Notes under the pieces: model-generated
Databases searched by the model: none
What the model saw: the letters and a program-made list of their open reading frames with translations, nothing else
Told to the model about the DNA's origin: nothing
Shown here: positions 23,778 through 35,100 of the stretch, in pieces
Position numbering within the stretch: the first letter of the stretch is position 1
How the letters are laid out: each line of letters opens with the position of its first letter
Source of the DNA: Capsaspora owczarzaki ATCC 30864
Lineage: Eukaryota > Opisthokonta > Filasterea
DNA: 64,000 nt
Direction: 5' to 3'
Assembly (NCBI RefSeq): GCF_000151315.2
Contig: NW_011887300.1
Coordinates: forward strand, 455,368 to 519,367
Position numbers and translations under genes: made by a program

Positions 23778-24547
23778 TCATTAATGGATTTTAATTGCTT
23801 TTTCCCGCTTCAAGCACAATAGAACGCACGTCTGTTCCACCAACCACCCGCCACCAGCCACTCTCCAAGTATGCATAAGTATCACCAACTGGCTCGAATG
23901 CACAAGCAAAGGCGGGTGAGGGGGGCGATGAGCAATGACAGAAATGAGGAAAGGCGTGGGTTTGACCGAAAAGAAAGAAAGAAAAAAAAAAAAAAAAAAA
24001 AAACACTGCTATTGGATTGGAATCCTTTTTGCTTTCAATCCCGCAGAGTTGGACGTTTCTATGCGCAAACTCGCCCAACATGCACTGCACACAAAAGAGC
24101 AATAAAAAAGCACTGGGGAATGGCTCCTCATCACTTGTCGCAGTGGGAGCGGAGGGGGGGCGGCGGTTTGAGACAGAGACTCCGCCCCTCTGCAATGGGC
24201 AGATTCGACCAGCGCGAGGTTGCTCAAACACCGCTCAGCCCTGACCACTCTCCCAGCTGCCTGAGTTGGACAAACATCGTCGTTGTGAATGCTGCAGGGT
24301 CGGCGACAACACTTCCCCCCCCCCCCCTAGCTCAAAACACACGAGAAGCCCTGCTATTGAGGTTTTTCATTATTCTTTTGCTTTTTGTGAGTTGCGATCA
24401 ATCAATCGCGGGAAAAGCACACTCAACTGGATCGATGGCGACAATGGCAAGGACGGCGAGGAAGCCGAGAAGGGCGACGGCGAGCGTGCTGCTGGTTGCA
24501 GAGCGACGAAGGACGTGCTTGGAAGGGAATCCAATGCCGCATCCCAT
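10198..24547 (-). CDS. Giant secreted protein: dermatopontin-like repeats, FN3-like array and nested CD36 ectodomain
   Basis: Exons 23365-23469, 23045-23269 and 10198-22956 join in phase 0 through 95 and 88 bp GT-AG introns. A tentative first exon, 24428-24547 (or from ATG 24634), supplies a signal sequence (TLAVALLGFLAVLAIVAI) across a 958 bp intron with a weak donor (gttgag). This gives about 4,400 aa. Residues 41 to about 230 hold dermatopontin-like repeats: WVNNWDT..EYTCPSRQAI, then EDR-W motifs such as HNNDKEDR and HDNDKEDR. A Cys-rich stretch follows. Then come about 20 FN3-like repeats of about 100 aa with the recurring pattern SGI..Y.WAIGT, YYVTVRA.N.AGL, SDGV.VD.TPP. Between about residues 2190 and 2840 one repeat is split by a CD36-family ectodomain. 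There is no C-terminal membrane segment or GPI signal, so it is probably secreted or matrix-associated. The exon 1 junction is the least certain part. Confidence 0.85.
14890..16830 (-). other. CD36/SR-B-type ectodomain encoded inside the giant gene
   Basis: Within the last exon of the giant gene. The N-terminal half has the family signature FANWIN, VYLFNLTNAQNW, then VAEVGPYVYKQ. The C-terminal half has PLYMSKPHFLHANSS, GVGGLNANPATHNSF and ADPMTGRVLNGGVRWQFSLS, matching the conserved SR-B order (sPHFl.a, GLnPn...H.t.ldiePlTG). A divergent helical stretch of about 250 aa lies between. The cysteine cluster of vertebrate CD36 is largely absent (only two Cys seen) and neither family membrane segment is present. 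The upstream neighbour is the first half of an FN3-like repeat (YEWSIGTAG) and the downstream neighbour is its second half (LLQGVRYYVCFRG). Confidence 0.85.
23738..23776. repeat. Poly-T tract of 39 bases
   Basis: A homopolymer inside the predicted long first intron of the giant gene. The same intron also carries a 22-base poly-A (23982-24003) and a 13-base poly-C (24315-24327). Their lengths are prone to sequencing error. Confidence 0.9.
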
Positions 24548-24634
24548 TGCTGCTGGTGCTAGTGCTGCAACTGGTGCTGTAGCCCCACGAAGGGCGGGAG
24601 GCCAGCGGTGACCACCACTGCGGTCCCTCTCCAT

Positions 24635-25395
24635 CTTGCACTGGGAAGGAGAGGAGGAGGAGGAGGGGTGGCTGTGGGTGAGACGAGAAGAGGGAGAGAA
24701 GAAAAGCAGAAGAACAAGGGAAAAAAAAAAAAAAAAAAGCAAAGATAGAGAAAAAGAAGAGAAATGAAGCTGAAACGGCACCAAAAAGGGTCGGACATGA
24801 GCATTGAATAGCAAGAGAGAATATTGGAATACGAAAAGGGAGAAAAAAAAAGGGGGGGGGAAGGAAATGACAAAGGTGAAACGAAATGAGCGGTGGAGGT
24901 TGTAATTTGACAATTTAGCAATGCAAAGTGAACCAGAAGCAAAGCGAAGCAACAACGCTGTGTCTCAGATCGAAAGAAACATTGTGAGGGTCGAATGTTG
25001 CACTCGGCAGGCAAGCTGGATAAAAGATATCACGCTGTTCTCGAACGGATCAAACGAAGCGACCGAGCCCATGTCAACTTCAAGTCGCACGAGCCTGCAA
25101 GCATTGTCCAATAGCAACATGATTCTTGACCATCGAGTTCCGTGAATGTCTGTCATTGTCTGACTCACGGGGAACAGGACAGTGAATCCCATGGCTGCGT
25201 TTTGTTGGCCAATTTGTAGTTGGTTGAGCAAGGGCGGGATTTTGAAGCAATGCATGACTGCAGTGCATCAAAGAAGCTTGTACATGAATGTATGTGGCCT
25301 TTGTATTGAAAGATCGTGGTGTGACCGTTGGATTTGAAACAAAGTAGAGCATTTTGCTGAAATAAATAAACGGGGTCTGGGAGGAGCCTGGCCAT
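24635..25395. other. Intergenic region upstream of the giant gene
   Basis: This stretch lies between the proposed signal-peptide exon of the giant gene and the stop of the Ser/Thr-rich gene, both on the minus strand. It is purine-rich on the plus strand near 24640-24870, with several A and G runs. No gene is supported. Confidence 0.5.
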
Positions 25396-26361
25396 CTACC
25401 GACCAGCATTCCCTCGCCCAGTGGCATCCTGCGAGTAAGAAGATGGTCGTGATTGTCGGTGACTCATCCACCGCCGGCCGAGGAGCAGTGCTGCAACGGA
25501 CGATTTTTCGCGATCAGAGGATAGGGTTGATGTGTCTCGCGTCGTGCTCCGAGAAGCACCCGCGCTGGTGTCGTCGATAAGCATGCCACTGCTCGAGCTC
25601 GTGGGATCTCGCAATGCAGTGGGATCTCGCAACGCAGAGCCTCCTGCTGCTAGCGTCTGCATTTCAACGACTTGCGACGGCCGGCTCATCTCCATGGATG
25701 GAGAGCGCACCGCCGCCTCTTCTTCGTCCAGTAGGTGCGTTGTTACGTGCCGGTGTTGCCGCCGCCGCCGGTACCATCGGTTGAGCCAGCCAATGGAGCG
25801 GCCTCGCCCGTCGCCGCCAGCAGCAGCAGCGGCCGCAGCAGCCGCAGCAGCCCGCACAGCCGTCGGAATGGTGTTTCGAGTCAAGTAGAATAGCACGCCA
25901 AACGCAAACGCCGCGAGCAGTGCGCCACCCATGACGATGGCGAAGAGCGACGCAGCGGAAATTGGCAGGTCGAGCGGGAATTCTGGCTCGGGCGTCTCTG
26001 AATAGGACTCTGTTGGCGACTCGTCCGACGGAAACAGCGACTCGTCGGTCGGTGTGAGTGACTCGATGATTGTCGTCAGCGACATCCAGTCTGTGGAGGT
26101 CTCCAAAGCGCTCAAGGTGGGGGCAGCGGTAGAAATCTCGACCGTTTCAGTCGTTGTGGCAGCAATGCTTCCGTCTCCAATGGAAGATGCCATCGTCTCT
26201 TGGACCAGTGTGCTATCTGTACTCGCGAAATCCATCACCGAGGAGCCATCGAGGATGGACGTGACGGCGCTCGTCAGCAGCGAGGAGCTCCATTCCGCGA
26301 ACGAGCTGGGTGAAGCCGAGTCCGGCAACGACGAGGTCGACTCGGACGATGACGCCGCCAT
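25396..26361 (-). CDS. Ser/Thr-rich single-pass membrane protein (mucin-like)
   Basis: From ATG 26361 (MAASSSES) to TAG at 25396 the frame codes for 321 residues. Residues 1 to about 130 are Ser/Thr/Glu-rich with few hydrophobics, as in an O-glycosylated stalk. Residues of about 133-157 form one membrane segment (FAIVMGGALLAAFAFGVLFYL). It is followed by an alanine run (about 170-180), basic clusters (RWYRRRRQ) and a Ser/Arg-rich cytoplasmic tail. The frame stays open upstream to about 26499, and a possible acceptor (gattgcag) precedes 26485. An upstream exon carrying a signal peptide is therefore possible but was not found. No family is recognised. Orientation with the Ser/Thr stalk outside is inferred from the positive residues after the membrane segment. 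Confidence 0.75.
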   Translation of the reverse strand: MAASSSESTSSLPDSASPSSFAEWSSSLLTSAVTSILDGSSVMDFASTDSTLVQETMASSIGDGSIAATTTETVEISTAAPTLSALETSTDWMSLTTIIESLTPTDESLFPSDESPTESYSETPEPEFPLDLPISAASLFAIVMGGALLAAFAFGVLFYLTRNTIPTAVRAAAAAAAAAAAGGDGRGRSIGWLNRWYRRRRQHRHVTTHLLDEEEAAVRSPSMEMSRPSQVVEMQTLAAGGSALRDPTALRDPTSSSSGMLIDDTSAGASRSTTRDTSTLSSDREKSSVAALLLGRRWMSHRQSRPSSYSQDATGRGNAGR

Positions 26362-26778
26362 CAGCGTGGCTATGACACTACTTTTTTGCTTTGTGCAAGA
26401 CTCTCGAGACGCGGTGGGGCTGTTGGGACGTTGGCCGTGGGCTTTGGGTTTGGCTTCGGTTGTGCACAAACTCCAATGGTTGTTCCTGCAATCGAGCAAA
26501 AGGTTGGAAGACTGAGATATTGGATGAACACTATTGGAATATCAGAAGCATGTCCTACGCAATAAAGTGCAGTTGCGAGATTGTAGATCTACAGTAGGGG
26601 CTATCAGAATTGACTGAATAAGGATTGATTCACTGGCCGCTACTGTACTCACCGAAGTGCTGATACTGTGCCCAGAAATCCACTCATTCGATTGTGACGA
26701 AAACAGTGGAACATCATTGAAATCGAGGACCAGTCTTTTGGGTTGTTCTTTGAGTTTGCATTGAGCCTTTTTTGAAAG

Positions 26779-28038
26779 ATGAGTGCTGGAAAGCCATTGG
26801 AGCACAGCGGATGGCACTTCACAATGCTGACCTCGAAAGAAGCCGAAGAGTACGAAACCCATGGAATGGAGATGAGAGGCAGGGGCAGCTCGAGCCGAGT
26901 GAGGGGAGGATGGCTGCGTTTTGCATTGGGGTTTTGCATTTGAGCGCGGCTCTGAACTCGCTCAGCCATCAGATGTGACGCCATCAACTGACAAGCAACA
27001 CACACTACTGCTATGGCTTGAATCCGCCGTTATTAGGGCCGAGGCGTACCTGCGGATTCCGCTGCCAGAGATGGTCTTTGGCAAGAACACTTTGGTCGCC
27101 GAGCACAGCGCGTCCAAGTTTGCATTCTACTTTAACGCAATCGACGCACTGGATCGAGTGGACAAGACGACCGACTCGGTCAAGGTTAGCTATGCGAAGG
27201 AATGGGCGGCGACACGGTAAGAATACACACAAGCAGGAACGAAAGCCACGGATTCTCAGATTTCTGATTTCTGAGAAAATTCTGGCTCAAAATCTCTTTG
27301 ACATTCGTTCTCATCTTGAATCTGCTTGCAGGACGCATTCGGCAGGCATCAACGACGTTATCAAGCCGTTTGACTGGACATTCTCGTCCGATTACACGGG
27401 CACGCTGATCAACCCGGACACGGTCACCATCACCGAGATTGACGAGGAGATTGACATGGAAAAGTTGATGCAACGCGACGCCATCCTGCACTACAGCGAC
27501 GTGTTGCTGTACGAAGATGAGCTGGCTGACAATGGCTGCTCAATCATGAACGTTAAGATTGTACGTTTCTGAGCCAAAGACTGCAAATCAACCATCCCAT
27601 ACACCGACCCGACCGCTCACGCTCTGTGTATTTATTTGCATCTCCCAAATAGCGCGTGATGCCGGGATCCTTCTTCATTCTGCTGCGATTCTTTTTGCGC
27701 GTGGACGGCGTGTTTGTGCGCGTCAATGACACGCGCATTTTCCACGAATTCTCAACCAATTACATTTTGCGCGAGTTCACGTCTCGCGAGCAAAAGTTTT
27801 CAGTTCTGAACGAGGTATGGTCTGTTTAGAAAAAGCTGACGGTGGTCTCTGCTCGGCGAATCCCCGACCTCATGCTCTTTTGTTGGTGGTTTGCTGTGTT
27901 TTTGTTTTGCGCCTGCTGCAGCGCTGCGCACCCGGTACCATCCACGATCTCGAGTTCTACTCCAAGCCGCAGACCCTTCATCGTCTCCTCGACATGACCG
28001 CGGGCAAGCGAGAAAAGATTGCCTTCAACAAGCCTTAA
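26779..28038 (+). CDS. TIPRL: TIP41-like protein (TOR/PP2A pathway regulator)
   Basis: Five exons: 26779-26898, 26966-27216, 27332-27560, 27653-27814 and 27922-28038. Introns 2-4 are clear GT-AG sites of 115, 92 and 107 bp. Exon 1 gives the family start [13 protein letters not shown]. Exon 2 gives [11 protein letters not shown] and later AKEWAATR. Exon 3 holds [16 protein letters not shown], a hallmark of TIP41/TIPRL, and the [20 protein letters not shown] block. Exon 4 holds [22 protein letters not shown]41 proteins bind PP2A-family catalytic subunits and act in TOR signalling. The exon 1/exon 2 junction is less certain because several acceptors near 26966-27040 are possible. The chosen one keeps phase but adds a short divergent linker. 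Divergent from the Ser/Thr-rich gene, convergent with the TSUP gene. Confidence 0.92.
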
Positions 28039-28132
28039 CGCGGGATGACGACTTTTGTTTTTGTATTCTTGAGAAGTACAACAACATTGACACACACAAC
28101 ACTCATGGAGCAACTATTCAAGAGAAATAGCA

Positions 28133-30525
28133 CTAGTTACACAACGTTTCCGTGTCAAGCGTCGTGACAAAGCCAACATGCGCGACTTTCAAGATGCCCT
28201 CGATGGCAGTGAGGATGCCGCTCAGCGAGATGCTGAGGACAAGGGCAAATACCACAAAGGATTTGCGTCCCTTGTTGTCAAACCACGGCTTGAGCACCTT
28301 CTTGGAAAGCACGGACGCCATCAGCGTGAAGGCGCTCAAAAACAATGCATAGTCGTACACGAGCGTGTTGAGAATGACAAACTGAATGACCGTCGATGCC
28401 GCCGTAAAGACGACGAGCAGGTTGGAGATGGCAGTTGTGACAGACTGTTGCAGGCACGAATGCATTGAGTCAAGGGCCGTACGACGACGACAACAACAAA
28501 AAAACCAAAAAACAAAACAAAAAAAAAAAAACAAGCTGCGGCAAACAAACTCACCGGATCGGGCGTCTGGACGGCCATGTTCAACAACAGCGGACCAATA
28601 ACCATTGCGCCGCCGACACCAACCATTCCTCCTGCAAGCCCGCCTCCGAATGAGAGCAAGGGATAGACGATCGTGTTGCGGCGGTTGAAGACAAAGTCGG
28701 TCGGCTCAAACTGGTGCCCGCAGCGCTGCTTGAGCTCGAAGGCGTCGCGAAGACGGCGGCCATACCACAGCGTGACGAGGATGGCAATGGGCAGCGGCAG
28801 GAATGCCACAATCCAGAACTCAGCCGAGCACTTTGACACAAAGCGTTTGATTGTGGAGCATGCCAACACAATCAGCCACATGGCAATCATGCCAAGGATT
28901 TGGGTCGTTGGGAATCGCAGCTCCTGATCGAGCTGACGCTGGTACAGGACCTGGTCCTTGCTCGGCAGCTCTGCCTCGGACGGAACCGGCTGGGAGAGTT
29001 GGATACGGCCGGCGTCCTCAGAGTCGCTGAGATCCGAATCATCCATGTTCACTGACAGCTGCTCTGCGGAAGTGTCTGTGGAGGCAACCAGCGACTCCTT
29101 GTCTTGGTGCTTGTGGTGGCGTTTGTTCAGCTTCTGGAGAGGAGCAGCAGCAGGAGCAGAAGCAGCAACGTTTGCGCTCGTGCCGCCATTGGCAAGCGCG
29201 CGACGCTGCTGAGACTCCTTTTTGTACATGGTGATGCCCTTCTTCATGGTTTTGGTGGTCGTATATACGAGAATGACCAGCAGCGCGAGGATAATCATCC
29301 ACCCTGGCAGCAGCACGTTGAGGAAGACGCCCAGCGTTGTTCCGGCCAAGCAGACCGGTTGCAGCAAGAACGAGACGTCATAGTCAATCACAGGCCGCCC
29401 GTTCGGTCGCTTTGCGCGAATTTCAAAGAGCAGCGACATGATTGCTGCAGCGGTGATCATTGTGCTCGAAATTGGCACTGCCTGGTCTGCCTTGAACTGA
29501 GCATGCAAAAACGGAGAAGGTGAGTTTTTTTGTCATAGTTCTCGTGAAATAACGTGTTGGCAAAGTTGCTCAGATCAACCTTGTAAAGAAAGCTCCGCTC
29601 CAGCCACTCACTCGCCCACTCAAACCACTGGACATGATGCAGAGAGTGAGTTTGGCAGTGGGATGAATCATTTGCGATTTAGACGCTGTTGAAGTGCAGT
29701 CAGGATGCAATCTGGTGTGACTGTGTTCCAATGGAAACTGGGGAACGGTGGGAACGGGCGGTGGGAAAAGCGGCAAAGACCGATGCTCGGCTGACCTATC
29801 AATCCATCCATCATTCACCGACTCGTTCTATCACCCTTCCATCGACTTACATGAGTAATGATCATCAGGAGCGGGACAAAGAGACCGCCGCCACCGACAC
29901 CGCCGATGACTGCGAGACTCGAGCCAAAGAAGCACAGGAAGCAGAGCAGGAAGTCGAGGAAGGCGAACGGACTGAAGATGGACTTGTGCGTGCAGACGCC
30001 GACGCCGGCGCCGTAGTCGCGGTCCTGGCAGAACAGCTGCGGCTCAAAGTTGCACTCGTGCTCAGTGCCGTTCAGGAAGCACGCCTCGCCCGGATCACCC
30101 GTGCTGTCGGCAATGCTCGGCGCGTTGTCGGCACTCGAAGAAGTAGCGGCGAGCGGTGCTGTATTGTCGGCCAGCAGCCGCGGCCGCAGCCACTCGTGCT
30201 GGCCCGCCACCACGTCGCCAGCGGCATCGTGGATGGTCTGCACAACTCCCGCAGGCCCCAGAGCAGCGGCATCGGCAGCAGGATGCGCTCCGTTCGACGA
30301 GAGCGCGGCGACCCGCAGTGGCCCCATCGCAGTCACGACCGACAACGTGGTGAGCATCGCCATCAGCATGGTCGCCATCCCGCCATACTTGCTGAGCATC
30401 ATGCTGATGCTGCTAATGTTGGTGATGCTACGACGACGACGCGCGTTGCTGTGGGTTGTCAATGGCTGGTCGCCTGCTGTTGGTCGCCGTCGAAAGCGAT
30501 GACTCGGTTTGTCGCCTCGCGTCAT
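28133..30525 (-). CDS. TSUP (TauE/SafE)-family membrane transporter
   Basis: Three exons: 29851-30525, 28555-29496 and 28133-28444. All junctions are phase 0, with 354 and 110 bp introns, giving 642 aa. ATG 30525 is the first in frame. A second start 41 codons later (MMLSKYGG) begins directly at a signal-peptide-like segment. The extracytoplasmic N-terminal region has a Cys cluster (ACFLNGTEHEC, LFCQDRD, GVCTHKSIF) as in other eukaryotic TSUPs. The duplicated TSUP glycine motif appears twice: IGGVGGGGLFVPLLMI near residue 205 and GGLAGGMVGVGGAMVIGPLL near residue 520. An acidic/Ser-rich cytoplasmic loop joins the halves. TSUP proteins transport sulfur-containing or related organic anions in bacteria and plants. 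The substrate here is unknown. Confidence 0.88.
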
Positions 30526-31012
30526 TCAGATTTGTGCTGACCCGCTCAAAATTCAATGCAAGGAACAAGCGGAGCAAACAAGAAAGAATAGAAGGGGAAA
30601 AAAGGGACTGCAAAAGTACACAATGGAACAAACTCAGAGACAATGGATGAGAAAATGGCTGAAAAAGTACTCTCTCACTTGATCATGCATAGAGCGTTGA
30701 TGCGTTGATCCAGCAGTCATTTGGATCTCGGTTTCCCATCCATCCATGATCATCTGCTAGATCTCCAGCCTTTGGTCAAGCCATCCATCCAGCCAGACTT
30801 CAATCTTATCCATCTTTACGGTTGTGAATTTCTTCTCACGCAACTCCCCTCTCCTTCTCTCGACTCTACTTGCACTTATTGTTCCCCCAATCCTTCCACA
30901 CTATTCCCATATTGTCAATATGCTCCCAATTCGAAAATCAGTCGTGATTCAGCTGATCAAATCCGACCCAAAGATCAGCTTTTCTCCGAAAACCGCTCAT
31001 TCTCTTTCAGTC
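30526..31012. other. Divergent promoter region with possible 5' UTR intron end
   Basis: This region lies between the TSUP gene (minus) and the mitochondrial carrier (plus). It is pyrimidine-rich on the plus strand near 30820-30900. The bases just before the carrier ATG (cattctctttcag) look like a 3' splice site, so a 5' UTR intron may end at 31010. Confidence 0.5.
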
Positions 31013-32026
31013 ATGAGCTCTGCTGCAACCACCCGACCACCTCAAGCTCAAGCTCAAGCTCAAGCTCAAACCCCAGCTCAAGCTCAGCGACCCGCCGTCC
31101 CCGTCCGCGAGTACTTTCTGGGCGGAATGGCGAGCCTGATGGCCTGCCTCTTCTCCAACCCGTTCGAGGTCGTCAAGACGCGATTGCAGCTGCAGGGCGA
31201 GCTGCTGGCACGAGGCAACTACGTCAAGGCGTACAACAATGCAGGACACGCATTCATCACCATTGCGCGCCAGGAGGGCCTCCGAGCCCTGCAGCGCGGA
31301 TTGTCCCCCGCGCTCGCGTACCAGCTCTTCATGAACGGCACGCGCCTGGGCGTATTCGACCCAATCCGGCGAAACCTCATTGCGCTGACGCATGAGCCCA
31401 CCTCGCAGCGCCAGCTCATTGCGTTCAACGTGGCGTCCGGCGCAATCTCGGGCGCGATCGGCGCAAGTATCGGATCGCCCTTCTTTCTGATCAAGTCGCG
31501 CATTCAAGCCCAAACCTCGGCCAAGGGCGTTGCGTTCGGACACCAGCACAATTACAAGGGTGTAGTGGATGCATTCCGGCAAATATACGCCCAGGAAGGC
31601 CTGCTGGGCTTCTTCCGAGGGGTCAATGGCGCCGTTCCGCGCGTCATGGTCGGCTCTGCCGTCCAGCTCTCCTCGTACGACTTTATCAAGCGCCTGGTCA
31701 TGCGGGAGACGGGCTGGGACAACTCGTTCCCAACCCATTTGCTGAGCAGCTTTGGCGCCGGCTTTGTTGTCACCGTTTTCATGAATCCCTTCGACGTCGT
31801 GTCCACCCGCCTGTACAACCAGCAGGTCGTCGACGGCAAGGGCGCCATGTACAATGGCTTGATTGACTGCTTCCGCAAGGTGCGTGCTTCCGAAGGCGTG
31901 CGAGGGTTTTACAAGGGCTTTTCCGCGCACTACTTCCGGTTGGCGCCGCACACTGTTCTTACGTTTATCTTTTGGGAGCAACTCAAAAAGCTGTCGGCAC
32001 AGTTGGATTCTCGTCGTCATCATTGA
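31013..32026 (+). CDS. SLC25A35: Mitochondrial carrier, SLC25A34/35 (OAC1) type
   Basis: Single coding exon, 337 aa from ATG 31013. In-frame ATGs at 30824 and 30920 would add an unlike extension, and a splice acceptor-like site sits just before 31013. A short Gln/Ala repeat opens the protein. Three tandem carrier repeats follow, with signatures NPFEVVKTRLQLQG, SPFFLIKSRIQAQ (degenerate second copy) and NPFDVVSTRLYNQ. Subfamily markers such as KTRLQLQGEL, FMNGTRLGV and YFRLAPHTVLTF match the SLC25A34/35 and yeast OAC1 group, which includes oxaloacetate/dicarboxylate carriers of the inner mitochondrial membrane. The actual substrate is not shown by sequence. The third position of codons is strongly C-biased, as in a well-expressed gene. 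Confidence 0.93.
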   Translation: MSSAATTRPPQAQAQAQAQTPAQAQRPAVPVREYFLGGMASLMACLFSNPFEVVKTRLQLQGELLARGNYVKAYNNAGHAFITIARQEGLRALQRGLSPALAYQLFMNGTRLGVFDPIRRNLIALTHEPTSQRQLIAFNVASGAISGAIGASIGSPFFLIKSRIQAQTSAKGVAFGHQHNYKGVVDAFRQIYAQEGLLGFFRGVNGAVPRVMVGSAVQLSSYDFIKRLVMRETGWDNSFPTHLLSSFGAGFVVTVFMNPFDVVSTRLYNQQVVDGKGAMYNGLIDCFRKVRASEGVRGFYKGFSAHYFRLAPHTVLTFIFWEQLKKLSAQLDSRRHH

Positions 32027-32197
32027 AGAAAGCATCAAATTTGACTTTGTGCGAGCGCTAAGTGTTTTTTCTTTGATTTTTTTTGTACAATACGACAGCC
32101 GGTTTTTTCGTTGTTGATTAGCACCACAGACCACAGCACGAGAGAGAGAGATGCGATCGATATCTTCGATACATGGTTCCAAAAAAAAAAGAAACGG

Positions 32198-35100
32198 CTA
32201 CTTGTCTGCCGACCAGTGCACAGAGTGCAGAATGTGTTTGCGGGAAGTTACGAGATCAGTGTCAGCGTCAAAGACACATCGGACCATCATGCTCAGATCG
32301 ACGCTGCGCTCGTCTCGAAGGCATTGCGACACTGATGCAAGGAGCAGTTGCACGCTTGGATTGAGGGCAGAGACCTTGTCGGACTCGCATCTCTCGAACA
32401 GAGGGTTGAGCATGGCCACTTCATCTGCCAGAATGCGTTGCGTCGTGACAGGAAGCGGCCAGGCCTTGTTTGGTGGAACCGTCACCACGACGTCTACGCC
32501 TGCTGCAGAGATGGATTGGTCGCGCGCGTGCAACACGAGCGGATGAAACCACCAACAAATCCCCAGTGTGTGCGCATCCGAGCGCACATTGCAGCAGTTG
32601 GTACACAATGCAGCAAGGTTGGTCAGGGTTGAAGGGGTGCCACAAGCCTCGCACCCGCGGTAGGTGAGGGAACGCATCCAGGGCAGTATTTCATGGGAAT
32701 CTTGCGAGGTGGAGTTGGCGCTGAGCGCTGGCATTGGGCTGGCATTCCGGATGAGTGGTAAAATAAATGTAATCAAGGCATTGCGAACAAGTACACGGCC
32801 ACTGGCTTTCTGCTCGAGCAGCTCTGCAAAAGTGTGTACTCTGTGGCTTGCACGCGCAATGAGAGTGGTGCGGAAGCGTTCGACCTCTGGCGTTCGTGTT
32901 TTGGCGACCACCGCCAGCTCTGTCGTTTGAATCGAGTTGACAGCCTGCTCGTCGTCCACCGACGGAAAGAGCAGAAGGCGTGATAACGGACTGGTGTGCA
33001 GCGTTAGTTTCGAGCCACTGGTATCCTTTCGGCACATGAGGTGCGTCAGCTCCAATACTGGCGCTGCTTCGATGGAGGAGGTCGCCGCACAGCCCTGCAA
33101 CAGCTTGACCCAGTCATGAGTTTGTCGACCCCACACGCACACCATTGTCGCACAGTCTGCGCGATCGCTCAGGGAAAGTGCTACTCGACCCGCGCGTGTG
33201 TTGGTCGAGCCATAAGTATACGCGTCTGAGGGCTTGGAAGCTTGTTCACAGTGCATTGCAAGTAGAAGCCCTCGAAAGTTCAGGACTTGGCCATCGCGAA
33301 GCAGATTGCTGGGAATGAACTGCAAATCGGGACGGAAGGAGGCTGGAGTTTGCGGGACTGTGTTTGCAGCCAGAGCGGACGATGCGGGATTTGAAAAGAA
33401 GGACGGATGTCTTGTGCGAGCCCATTGAGCTAGTCGAAGCATGTGCGCGGTGTCAATCAGAGTCGGGGCGTGTGAATCACTTGAAGTTGAGGAATTGCCG
33501 GAGAGATGTTTTGGGAGCTGGACGCAGCTTCCCAGTCGTGTCATGATCGACTTGAAGGAGGTACTCGCAGAAGCAGTGCCGTTATATTGCGTGGGGCTCA
33601 CATGCGAAATGTGAATTAAATCGCCAACGGCTAGAACGCTGGCCCATGCTGTTCGCTGCCGCCAAATCGTCACACGAAAGTAGTCTCGTGTATGGTCGCC
33701 GAGTACGATGGATACCAGGTGAAAGAACGATGGTGGTGCGGCTGCTGGCTCTTCATCACCTGCTGCAGCAACTTTTGCATCCGAAGAGAGAGGAGCTGCG
33801 ACAGTGCTGGAGGCGGGTTGTTTGCGGGCCGCGAATTCTTGAACCGGATTGATTTGAACGACAACACCGCAGATGCTGGACAATGGCGCCGAGCTGGTCT
33901 CGTTTGACGGAACGGGTTGTTGTTGAGCTAACGTCCCCAGGGTAATAGCAGTGAGGCGCGCATCGGCCACAGAGTCTGTCTTCAACCGCTGGGCCGCAAA
34001 AACCCCAAGCGGAACAAAGGGCGAGTACGGATCCTGCGGCTCCTGTTTGTGCTTGCCCTGCCACTTTGACGCTGATTTCTTGAGCGGNNNNNNNNNNNNN
34101 NNNNNNNNNNNNNNNNNNNNNNNNNNNNNNNNNNNNNNNNNNNNNNNNNNNNNNNNNNNNNNNNNNNNNNNNNNNNNNNNNNNNNNNTCATCTTGGGCCG
34201 CTGTGGCTGAGTAGCAGCTCTGGTGTCGCGGCAACGCCTGCATGGCGCAATGAGCTGCTGGCTCCGAACAAGGACTGGCTGGCTTCAAGCAGGCACTCAT
34301 ACTCGTCTTGGGCAGGCACAGGCCGAGATTGCTCATGACGGTTTCAGGCTGCAGTTCAACCGGGACAAAGTGTTGCGAGACATACTTGGGGCGCGGAGAC
34401 GCCTGTCCGAACTGCCAAATATGCCGAACCAAGCTCTCTACCGTTTCGGCTTCGTGGACAAAGTTCCAGCGGGGACAGGCGCCGAGAGCGAGCGAGGGCG
34501 TGGTCTCGGTGTGCAATTGAGTTGTCGAAATAGGACGGTGCAATTGGCTTCGAATCGAGCTGGAAGGAGGGCTCGGATTCGGCATGTGCGGATGTGGATG
34601 CAAAGAGTCGCTCAAAGGGGGCAGATCTAGCGTGCCATTCCACGACTCTGGATTGGGTAAGTGTAACGATTCGCAAGTCGCTTCTGAATAGAGAAAAACT
34701 CAAACATGAATTAGCCGAACGGATATGTGCTGGAACACTTTGTCGTCACTCACAATCACCTTACCCTGACTACCCTGCAATACGCTAGACGCTTGCACCA
34801 ATCGCTCTGCAGTTGCGTTGGAGGACGGCAACGACATGTCGTGGTCAAACAGTGCGAGGGTCGCAGGAACGATGCCAGAGCTGGCGGACGACTGCATTTG
34901 CGAGATGTTCATGGATTGTGAGCACACCTCCGTCAATGGTGCCTCGTTCGTCGAGGAGGAAGGGAGACTTGCATCAGGTTGCAGACTCGCTCCCAGAGGA
35001 GCAGAATCAGAGTTGGCTTGCTGCGACTCTGGCGACTCGTGCGACTTTGTGAACTGCCCAACAGTCACCCACTCCGCCTCGGATTCAAACAGGCCGGGTG

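Noticed and set aside
23700-24010. Long poly-T and poly-A tracts as possible retroposed (poly-A tailed) insertion
   Set aside because: No target-site duplication or recognisable reverse-transcriptase-derived body flanks them. Homopolymers are frequent in the non-coding parts of this window.
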